From an uncultured bacterium (GTDB lineage: Bacteria; Planctomycetota; UBA1135; GCA-002686595), in NCBI GenBank assembly GCA_913058555.1, contig CAJXRJ010000185.1:1-11023 (forward strand): a stretch of DNA of 11,023 nt, read 5' to 3'. Within the stretch, counting starts at the first letter, position 1, and each line of letters begins with the position of its first letter. This document shows, piece after piece, positions 6,545-11,023 of the stretch. Under the pieces are notes generated by a model. That model was not told the origin of the DNA and made no database searches. It saw nothing but the letters and a program-made list of their open reading frames with translations. Made by a program: the position numbers and the translations under genes.

Positions 6545-6819
6545 ACTTAGCCATGCGTCGACCCCTTCGGATTCTGATCCCTCTTCTGCTTGCGGCTCCG
6601 CTTTCAGGTTGTATCACCGCGTCGATCTGGGGCGGCACGTTCGAGGACGACGATGGGGATGGCGACCCGAGCCTGCAGTTCGACGGGGAGCAGCCAGGTG
6701 TCGACAGCGTGTGGCTCCGGATACTCCTTTCGCCGCTGACCCTGGCCGCCGACATTTGCCTCATGCCCGTGCAGGCGTACCTCTACGGCTGGGACGATGA
6801 CGATGACGACGACTGCTGA
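6541..6819 (+). CDS. Small acidic lipoprotein, possibly YceK/YidQ-like
   Basis: A 92-residue protein with a lipoprotein signal: Arg6-Arg7, a hydrophobic core, and the lipobox LSGC with Cys24 as the lipidated residue, so it should be membrane-tethered outside the cytoplasm. The mature part has an acidic cluster (DDDGDGDPS) and the segment LSPLTLAADICLMPVQAY. That segment recalls the D-P-x-S ... D-x-x-L-P pattern of small YceK/YidQ lipoproteins; this assignment is weak. The C-terminus is seven Asp followed by a terminal Cys. ATG 6541 overlaps the upstream stop (ATGA); ATG 6553 would give an equally good signal peptide. The last 37 bases overlap the convergent nrtS-like gene. Confidence 0.72.
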   Translation: MNLAMRRPLRILIPLLLAAPLSGCITASIWGGTFEDDDGDGDPSLQFDGEQPGVDSVWLRILLSPLTLAADICLMPVQAYLYGWDDDDDDDC

Positions 6820-7052
6820 TCCGCTTCAGGAGCCTGGCGAAGGGCCGCCACCGACGACCACGACGAGACCGCGTAGGGAACCGTGTAAGTGAGCAGGATC
6901 TTCCAGAGGGGCGGGGCCGAGCCCGCGACGAGGAGATCCCCCTGGTTGATGAGGATCAGGATGGTCCCCACGAGGGCCGAGACCTTGAGGGCGCGCAACA
7001 GCGTCGGGCGTGCGAACCACGCGCTCAGGTAGGACTGGGTGGGGGGCGTCAT
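6783..7052 (-). CDS. nrtS: NrtS-type nitrate/nitrite transporter
   Basis: An 89-residue membrane protein with two hydrophobic helices (about residues 20-35 and 50-70). It carries the hallmark segments of the small NrtS family: ALKVSALVGTILILINQGD, and LLTYTVPYAVSSWSSV in the second helix. NrtS proteins mediate nitrate and nitrite passage across the inner membrane and probably work as oligomers. Members are about 65-80 residues; the extra length here is a polar tail of seven serines followed by QP, encoded opposite the Asp tract of the lipoprotein gene. No nitrate reductase genes are in the window. No clear Shine-Dalgarno sequence is present. Transcription diverges from the pirin gene across a 189-base region. 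Confidence 0.82.
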   Translation of the reverse strand: MTPPTQSYLSAWFARPTLLRALKVSALVGTILILINQGDLLVAGSAPPLWKILLTYTVPYAVSSWSSVAALRQAPEADQQSSSSSSSQP

Positions 7053-7130
7053 GGTGGTCGGTGCCAGGGGCGGAGCATCTGGCTGCCGCCGGAGGGGTGG
7101 GACTCTAGTGTCTCGGCCAAGGTCAGGTGG

Positions 7131-7172
7131 ATCGATATTTCGTGCGTGTCACGATATTTGTTATAACGATCA
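7131..7172. promoter_or_regulatory. AT-rich candidate operator/promoter between nrtS and the pirin gene
   Basis: This stretch is conspicuously A/T-rich in GC-rich surroundings. It has a direct repeat CGATATTT (7133-7140 and 7152-7159), an inverted repeat CGTG-N5-CACG (7141-7153), the perfect palindrome GTTATAAC (7160-7167) and a -10-like TATAAC inside it (7162-7167). It lies in the divergent region and could control one or both genes. No convincing -35 box was found. Confidence 0.4.
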
Positions 7173-7231
7173 TTCGGTCGGGGCGACGAATCGGCTTCCA
7201 GCGTCCCCGGATCCACAACAGCGTCCGGGCC

Positions 7232-7235
7232 AGGA
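7232..7235 (+). promoter_or_regulatory. Ribosome binding site of the pirin gene
   Basis: AGGA lies 6 bases before ATG 7242. It supports that start and stands out because most genes here lack a visible Shine-Dalgarno sequence. Confidence 0.6.
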
Positions 7236-7241
7236 CATCCC

Positions 7242-7949
7242 ATGATCACCATTCGCCACTCCAAGGACCGCGGCCACGCCGATCACGGCTGGCTGCAAAG
7301 TGCCCACACCTTTTCGTTCGGCAGTTACTACGACCCCGACTTCATGGCCTTTGGGCCCCTCCGCGTACTGAACCAGGATCGTGTGGCCGGTGGCGGTGGG
7401 TTCCCAGCGCACGGACACGCCAACATGGAGATTGTCTCCTATGTCCTCGAAGGTGCGATGGAGCACAGAGACAGCATGGGGACGGGCTCCGTCATGCGCC
7501 CGGGAGATGTGCAATTGATGTCGGCGGGAACCGGCGTGCAGCACAGCGAGTTCAACGCGTCCGGCACCGAACCACTGCACTTCCTCCAGATGTGGGTCAT
7601 GCCGTCGAAGGAGGGCACGGCTCCCGGCTACCAACAAGAGTCCTTCGCCGCAGCCGAACGCCAAGGGCGCCTGCGCCTGGTGGTTTCTCCCGACGGTGAG
7701 GAAGGTTCGCTCCGCATTGGGCAGGACGCGAGGATGTATGCGGGGCGACTCGCCGGCGGCGAGGAGCTGGCCCATGGCCTGATCGTTGGCCGAGGCTCGT
7801 GGCTGCACGTGGCGACGGGTTCCCTCGAGGTGAACGGCATCCCCTTGGGGCCAGGTGACGGCGCGGCCATCGTTGAGGAAACGGCGCTCCAGTTGACCGC
7901 CATCGAAGACGTTGAACTCGTCCTCTGGGACCTACCGCTCAGCCGGTGA
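7242..7949 (+). CDS. Pirin-family bicupin protein (YhhW-like)
   Basis: A 235-residue protein, close in length to E. coli YhhW (231), with the full pirin N-terminal cupin. The metal-binding residues fall at the same numbers as in YhhW: His57 and His59 (FPAHGHANMEIVSYVLEG), His101 and Glu103 (GTGVQHSEFN). The start MITIRHSKDRGHADHGWLQSAHTFSFG is typical. The second cupin (about 150-235) lacks metal ligands, as usual. YhhW-type pirins can oxidise quercetin in vitro; the cellular role is generally unknown. It is preceded by a Shine-Dalgarno sequence and followed closely by a strong terminator, so it is a single-gene unit. It diverges from nrtS. Confidence 0.93.
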   Translation: MITIRHSKDRGHADHGWLQSAHTFSFGSYYDPDFMAFGPLRVLNQDRVAGGGGFPAHGHANMEIVSYVLEGAMEHRDSMGTGSVMRPGDVQLMSAGTGVQHSEFNASGTEPLHFLQMWVMPSKEGTAPGYQQESFAAAERQGRLRLVVSPDGEEGSLRIGQDARMYAGRLAGGEELAHGLIVGRGSWLHVATGSLEVNGIPLGPGDGAAIVEETALQLTAIEDVELVLWDLPLSR

Positions 7950-7955
7950 CAAGGA

Positions 7956-7985
7956 CCGAGCGAACCCGGCGCAGGGTTCGCTCGG
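7956..7985. terminator. Perfect 12-bp terminator-type hairpin between convergent genes
   Basis: CCGAGCGAACCC (7956-7967) pairs perfectly with GGGTTCGCTCGG (7974-7985) around a 6-nt loop GGCGCA. It begins 7 bases after the pirin stop and lies between the convergent pirin and HAD phosphatase genes, so it may serve both strands. The trailing sequence is only modestly T-rich. Confidence 0.75.
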
Positions 7986-8044
7986 CTTCTCCTGATCGGC
8001 CGGAACGTCGTGCGGGCTACCGGATCGCCGTGAGGGCCAGAGGG

Positions 8045-8695
8045 CTAGCGGTGTCCCGGTAGGAACCTGAGCAAATGCTCGAGCCGCTCCAGTCGTTCCA
8101 CGTCGCTCGGCAGATCCATCCGGCCCCTCGGATCTAGCGCGAAGACATGCATGCCCGCCGCCCGAGCCGCCTCGACCCCAGGGGCGCTGTCCTCGACGAC
8201 GGCGCACTGGGAAGCGGGGAAGCCCATCGAGGACGCGGCGTGCAAAAAGACATCGGGCTCTGGCTTCCAAGCGTCCACTTCGTAGGCGCTGTAGATGTGG
8301 GACGTATCGAAGTAGTCGATCAGGCCCGCTGTTCGCAGGCAGAGTTCGACCTTGTACACCGGTGCGTTGGAGGCGACGCCCCGCGGGAGCGCCAGTTCCG
8401 AAAGGAGCTCCATGGCCCCGTCGATCGGCTCCGTCTCCGTCTCGAGCCTCACCCGCTGGGCGGCACGGAACGTGTCCATGAAGTCGTCGGGAAGTTTGAC
8501 GCTGGCCCGGGCCTGGAGAACACGAAGCATCTCGTTCATGTCGGCCCCGGACCAGTCCTCCAGGGCTTCCTCCAGGGTCATGGGGATGCCATGCCGGTCG
8601 AGCTCGGTGGCGAGGACGCCGTAGCTCACCCGCTCTGTTTCCACGAGCGTCCCGTCCGAATCGAAGATGACGGCGCGGATCGGTTCTTTACCCAT
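8045..8695 (-). CDS. HAD-family hydrolase, subfamily IA (phosphatase/phosphomutase type)
   Basis: A 216-residue cytosolic protein with all four HAD motifs. Motif I is IFDSDGTLVETE (nucleophile Asp12, acid/base Asp14), motif II is VASNA, motif III is the Lys in WKPEPDVF, and motif IV is VVEDSAPGVEAA. The helical cap between motifs I and II (about residues 18-95) places it with the subfamily IA enzymes such as phosphoglycolate phosphatase, beta-phosphoglucomutase and YieH-like sugar phosphatases. The exact substrate cannot be read from the sequence. No Shine-Dalgarno sequence is seen before ATG 8695. It lies downstream of the unknown gene at 8768-9526 on the same strand with a 72-base gap, so read-through is possible. 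Confidence 0.92.
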   Translation of the reverse strand: MGKEPIRAVIFDSDGTLVETERVSYGVLATELDRHGIPMTLEEALEDWSGADMNEMLRVLQARASVKLPDDFMDTFRAAQRVRLETETEPIDGAMELLSELALPRGVASNAPVYKVELCLRTAGLIDYFDTSHIYSAYEVDAWKPEPDVFLHAASSMGFPASQCAVVEDSAPGVEAARAAGMHVFALDPRGRMDLPSDVERLERLEHLLRFLPGHR

Positions 8696-8706
8696 CGGGA
8701 GAAGCT

Positions 8707-8733
8707 ACGTGGGGAGCGCCGCCGGCGCCACGT
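8707..8733 (-). repeat. Imperfect stem-loop between two minus-strand genes
   Basis: ACGTG (8707-8711) pairs with CACGT (8729-8733), and GCGCC (8716-8720) with GGCGC (8724-8728), around a GCC loop. The left arm has a 4-base bulge. It occupies the 72-base gap between the exported-protein gene and the HAD gene and might attenuate transcription into the latter. There is no T-run. Confidence 0.35.
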
Positions 8734-8767
8734 TTCACCGGGCGGCTTTGGCGCACGGCCGGGCCAA

Positions 8768-9526
8768 TCACCTGGCAGAAGGCCCGTCGGAAGATCCGTC
8801 GGAAGATCCGGCCGAAAGATCGGCGGAGGGCGCCCGGGGCGGGGTCGGCGTGGAGCCCAGCAGCGTGACGCGAATGGCCTCGCCCGTCACCCCAGAGATT
8901 CGGGCGTCCTGCAGCTCGAAGGCATAGGTCAGGATCCCTTGGACCCAGCTTCGGTCCTTTGGGGTCCAGTCGTAGGTGCGGTCCTTCAGGTCGAACCGGG
9001 CCACGACCCCGCGCGCGGGCCGCAGATGCCCCGTGACCTTGGCGCGCAGCCCCTGCAAGCGCACCTGGACACCACCGTGCGCGGGGAGCAAACCCAGGGA
9101 CACAACGGCGGAGACCCGCACCGTCGCGACCTTCTTCTCGCCCTTTTCAAACCACTTCTTGTGGGTCTTGAAGCCGCGCCACTTCATGCCGAGTTGGCGC
9201 CGTTTGAAACGCAGGTTCCCGAAGGCTGTGAGTCGAGCGCTGCCGGGGCGGGGTCCAGGGGCGATCTGAAAGTCGGTGAGCACCACGCGGCCGTGGCTAA
9301 ACTTGGACGTCACCACCTGGAAGTCGTCCAGCAGCGACTTGCGCCCGAGTTCTTTGGCCAAGGCCCCGCGAATCCAATCCCGTTGAATGTCAACGCTAAG
9401 TTCACGCGGCGCAGGCGCAGTAGCCTCAATGGCGGCGGGCGGCTTCGGTGCAGCCGGCGGCGGGGTAACCGGCGGATGGCCGCTCGCCAGGAGCGACAGG
9501 GATAAGGGAAGTAGTCCGTGAATCAA
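8768..9526 (-). CDS. Exported protein of unknown function with TTG start
   Basis: A 252-residue protein that I do not recognise. It has a short hydrophobic N-terminus (residues 4-15) that may act as a signal peptide despite lacking basic residues, then a Pro/Ala-rich linker (17-41). One conserved-looking, basic, beta-rich domain follows (about 43-222), with RDWIRGALAKELGRKSLLDDFQV at its start and paired Lys/Arg-rich strands in the middle. The tail (about 230-252) is low complexity with SSDG repeats. The start is TTG at 9526, chosen because AGGAG lies 6 bases upstream and no ATG is nearby in frame. It is divergent from the methyltransferase gene, 61 bases away. Confidence 0.7.
   Translation of the reverse strand: MIHGLLPLSLSLLASGHPPVTPPPAAPKPPAAIEATAPAPRELSVDIQRDWIRGALAKELGRKSLLDDFQVVTSKFSHGRVVLTDFQIAPGPRPGSARLTAFGNLRFKRRQLGMKWRGFKTHKKWFEKGEKKVATVRVSAVVSLGLLPAHGGVQVRLQGLRAKVTGHLRPARGVVARFDLKDRTYDWTPKDRSWVQGILTYAFELQDARISGVTGEAIRVTLLGSTPTPPRAPSADLSAGSSDGSSDGPSAR
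8784..8807. repeat. 12-bp tandem repeat at the 3' end of the exported-protein gene
   Basis: The unit CCGTCGGAAGAT occurs twice exactly (8784-8795, 8796-8807), with a degenerate third copy up to about 8820. On the minus strand it encodes the SSDG-SSDG repeat near the protein's C-terminus, so slippage would change tail length in steps of four residues without shifting the frame. Confidence 0.7.
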
Positions 9527-9532
9527 AGAGAG

Positions 9533-9537
9533 CTCCT
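9533..9537 (-). promoter_or_regulatory. Ribosome binding site deciding the TTG start
   Basis: AGGAG on the minus strand is separated by 6 bases from TTG 9526. This is the best Shine-Dalgarno sequence in the window and is the reason for accepting a TTG start. Confidence 0.65.
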
Positions 9538-9587
9538 GTCTATGGCCCTTAGGCTACATCGACTCCTCCCTCCAGGAACTATCGGAA

Positions 9588-10715
9588 ATGACACCCATGA
9601 AGCGAGCGCCTAGCCGCACCCAGTGGACCGGAATCGTCTTTTGCATGACGGTTGTCTTCGCCGCCTCCGCCAGCACGGCCTTCGCGGGATCCTTCGCCCA
9701 GGGGGAAGCGCCGGCCGTGGCGGATGACGCGACGGTCGACCCGGAAGCGAAGCCGGAGGGCCGCGATGTCTACCTCGGACGCGATGTCGCAAAGACTATG
9801 CATTGGCGCGGTGCCAAGTGGCTGCTGCGCGAAACGCGTGAGAACGAAGAGAACGGCGAGCTGCTCCGTGAATGGTTGGATGTGCTGCCAGGCAAAGCCG
9901 TTTGCGATCTCGGTTGCGGGAACGGGTACCACACGCTGCCCCTCGCTGAGGCGGTTGGCCCCAAAGGGAAGGTCTTCGCAGTGGACCTCCAGCCGAAGAT
10001 GCTCGAGTTCCTGAGCGAGCGTGCGGAGGAGATGAATATCAACAATCTCGTCCCGATCGAATGCACCGTTGACGATCCGCGCCTGCCCGTGGACTCGACG
10101 GACATGGTCTTGATGGTCGACGTGTACCACGAGCTGTCGCACCCGGTGCGGGTCCTTGGGCACCTGCGCAAGGCCCTCAAGAAGGGCGGAGTGGTGGTGC
10201 TCGTGGAGTTCCGAACAGAAGATCGCGGCGTGCCCATCAAGATTCGCCACAAGATGAGCAAGGCGCAGGTCATTCGCGAGATGGCGGCGAACGGTTTCCG
10301 CCTCGTCAAGGAGACGGACAGCCTCCCCTGGCAGCACGCCATGGCCTTCGGTGTGGCACCGGCGGTCGACGAGGCCCACGAGGCCCGTGAGCTAGCCCAG
10401 GGGTTCCTTGCCGCCATGGCCGGAGACGACCCGCGGATCGTTCTGCCCTACTTGGCAAAGACCGTCGAAGTGGGCGGCGCGAAGGACAAGACGGAAGAGC
10501 AGCCCGCAAGGGAGCTCGCCGTGGCGATCGGGAAGGCGATGAAGATCAAGCCGCCTATTCCGAAGAGAACGATGATCGTCCTCGAGGCAGACGGCAAAGA
10601 CCGCTGGGCGGCCTACCTCACGGGTCCGCCCAATCTTGAGGTCATGGAGCAGCGGAAAAGGCTCCGAATTGAGAAGGACAGCGAGGGCCGATACGTCGTG
10701 AGCGCTTGGTGGTAG
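9588..10715 (+). CDS. Exported class I SAM-dependent methyltransferase with C-terminal extension
   Basis: A 375-residue protein. The N-terminus has a signal peptide (basic residues to 10, hydrophobic 14-30, likely cut after AFA at 33). The methyltransferase domain (about 60-285) has motif I VCDLGCGNGYHTLPLAEAVG (Asp107 to Gly113), the SAM-ribose acidic residue in FAVDLQPKML (Asp133), and MVDVYHELSHP at the post-II position, resembling UbiE-type enzymes. It continues with VPIKIRHKMSKAQVIREM and LPWQHAMAFG. About 90 further residues (285-375) form an unassigned alpha/beta tail ending RYVVSAWW. Substrate unknown. Starts at ATG 9588 or 9597 both keep the signal peptide; AGGAA at 9574-9578 slightly favours 9588. 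It is divergent from the TTG-start gene and probably transcribed alone. Confidence 0.85.
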   Translation: MTPMKRAPSRTQWTGIVFCMTVVFAASASTAFAGSFAQGEAPAVADDATVDPEAKPEGRDVYLGRDVAKTMHWRGAKWLLRETRENEENGELLREWLDVLPGKAVCDLGCGNGYHTLPLAEAVGPKGKVFAVDLQPKMLEFLSERAEEMNINNLVPIECTVDDPRLPVDSTDMVLMVDVYHELSHPVRVLGHLRKALKKGGVVVLVEFRTEDRGVPIKIRHKMSKAQVIREMAANGFRLVKETDSLPWQHAMAFGVAPAVDEAHEARELAQGFLAAMAGDDPRIVLPYLAKTVEVGGAKDKTEEQPARELAVAIGKAMKIKPPIPKRTMIVLEADGKDRWAAYLTGPPNLEVMEQRKRLRIEKDSEGRYVVSAWW

Positions 10716-10758
10716 GTGCCGCGCCGTGGGGATTCGCCATTGGCGCTAGGATGGCACC
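10715..10758 (+). repeat. Imperfect stem-loop between the methyltransferase and the last gene
   Basis: GGTGCC-GCGCC (10715-10725) can pair with GGCGC (10742-10746) and GGCACC (10753-10758), leaving a 6-base bulge and a 16-base loop. It fills the 43-base gap and may be a terminator or leader structure. No T-run follows. Confidence 0.3.
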
Positions 10759-10982
10759 ATGGATCTCCCCTTCGGCCTCCCAAGGATCGCGACCTACTTG
10801 ATGGTGGCGTCGCTTGTCGCTTCCTCGAACCTGACCAACCCACGGGCTGACGCGATGGGGGCCGATGGCGGCAAGGGGCAGGTGAGTCGCGGCGAAGACG
10901 TGAATCTCTCCTCCGCCCACTCGGTCCAGATCGCAGAGATGGCGGCGAGGCCGAGCGCACTCACCGAAGATCAGATCGAGGC
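10759..10982 (+). CDS. 5' fragment of an unknown gene, cut off by the contig end
   Basis: Only the first 74 codons are genuine, from ATG 10759 to GAG 10980, plus two bases of the next codon. The fragment has a weakly hydrophobic stretch near the N-terminus (about residues 10-22, IATYLMVASLVAS) that could be a signal peptide or anchor, followed by a polar region. An in-frame TAG at 10747 precedes it, so ATG 10759 is the first possible ATG. Third codon positions are GC-rich like the neighbours, supporting real coding. The apparent continuation ending LLYTSPSPRD is translated adapter. Function cannot be assigned. Confidence 0.5.
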
Positions 10983-11023
10983 CTGTCTCTTATACACATC
11001 TCCGAGCCCACGAGACTAGGCAT
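10983..11023 (+). other. Nextera sequencing adapter (assembly artefact)
   Basis: Bases 10983-11001 are CTGTCTCTTATACACATCT, the 19-bp Tn5 mosaic end used in Nextera libraries. Bases 11002-11016, CCGAGCCCACGAGAC, complete the Nextera read-2 adapter. The last seven bases, TAGGCAT, match the start of the i7 index N706. This is untrimmed adapter, not a mobile element or genomic sequence. Confidence 0.97.

Noticed and set aside
8147..9505. 452-codon open frame on the plus strand spanning the HAD gene and the exported-protein gene
   Set aside because: It is antisense to two supported genes and the gap between them. The product is Arg/Gly-rich with no recognisable domain, while the minus strand shows intact HAD motifs and a Shine-Dalgarno-supported start.
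9579..10417. Long minus-strand open frames opposite the methyltransferase gene
   Set aside because: The His-rich antisense translation has no domain, and the plus strand holds the complete SAM-binding motifs.
10983..11001. Possible transposon end, since the 19-bp Tn5 mosaic end is present
   Set aside because: It is joined directly to the Nextera adapter and an i7 index, so it comes from library preparation and not from a transposon in the genome.
1..11023. CRISPR array, tRNA/rRNA gene, phage, toxin-antitoxin or defence system
   Set aside because: No regularly spaced repeats, RNA-gene motifs, integrase, transposase or defence-type domains were seen on either strand. The content is metabolic, envelope and single regulatory genes.

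Overview
The window is GC-rich, densely packed bacterial chromosomal DNA, apparently the end of a short-read assembly contig: the last 41 bases are Nextera sequencing adapter, not genome. The best guess for the source is an uncultivated or environmental member of the Planctomycetota. This rests on a di-haem peroxidase with the C-terminal beta domain often seen in that phylum, many exported or hypothetical proteins with Pro/Ala-rich linkers, an exported class I methyltransferase, and mostly missing Shine-Dalgarno sequences. No 16S or marker gene is present, so the assignment is an inference.

Layout, left to right. (1) 138-2419, plus strand: a translationally coupled pair (ATGA overlap) of a 4-hydroxyproline 2-epimerase and a FAD-dependent D-amino-acid dehydrogenase. 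These are the first two steps of trans-4-hydroxy-L-proline catabolism. An inverted repeat resembling a GntR/FCD operator lies upstream at 44-57. (2) 2406-4064, minus strand: an exported MauG/CcpA-type di-haem cytochrome c peroxidase that overlaps the dehydrogenase gene tail to tail by 14 bp. (3) 4316-4807: a small four-helix membrane protein of unknown function, followed by a terminator-like hairpin. (4) 4931-5296: a single-domain CheY-like response regulator flanked by GC-rich hairpins, with a strong terminator after it. (5) 5387-6819: an ATGA-coupled pair, a membrane-anchored beta-rich protein and a small lipoprotein, both of unknown function. (6) 6783-7052, minus strand: an NrtS-type nitrate/nitrite transporter whose 3' end overlaps the lipoprotein gene, so one repeat tract encodes poly-Asp on one strand and poly-Ser on the other. 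(7) 7242-7949: a pirin-family cupin, divergent from nrtS across an AT-rich regulatory island. A perfect 12-bp terminator hairpin then separates it from the convergent HAD-family phosphatase at 8045-8695 (minus). (8) 8768-9526, minus: an exported or secreted protein of unknown function with a TTG start and a good Shine-Dalgarno sequence. Diverging from it, 9588-10715 encodes an exported SAM-dependent methyltransferase with an unassigned C-terminal extension. (9) 10759-10982: the truncated 5' end of an unknown gene that runs into adapter sequence.

The only clear pathway module is hydroxyproline use. The later steps (pyrroline-4-hydroxy-2-carboxylate deaminase and ketoglutarate semialdehyde dehydrogenase) are not here and may lie to the left of the window. 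The rest looks like single housekeeping, envelope and accessory genes. I see no RNA genes, CRISPR array, insertion sequence, prophage or defence system. The longest gap without a gene is about 250 bases (4065-4315).
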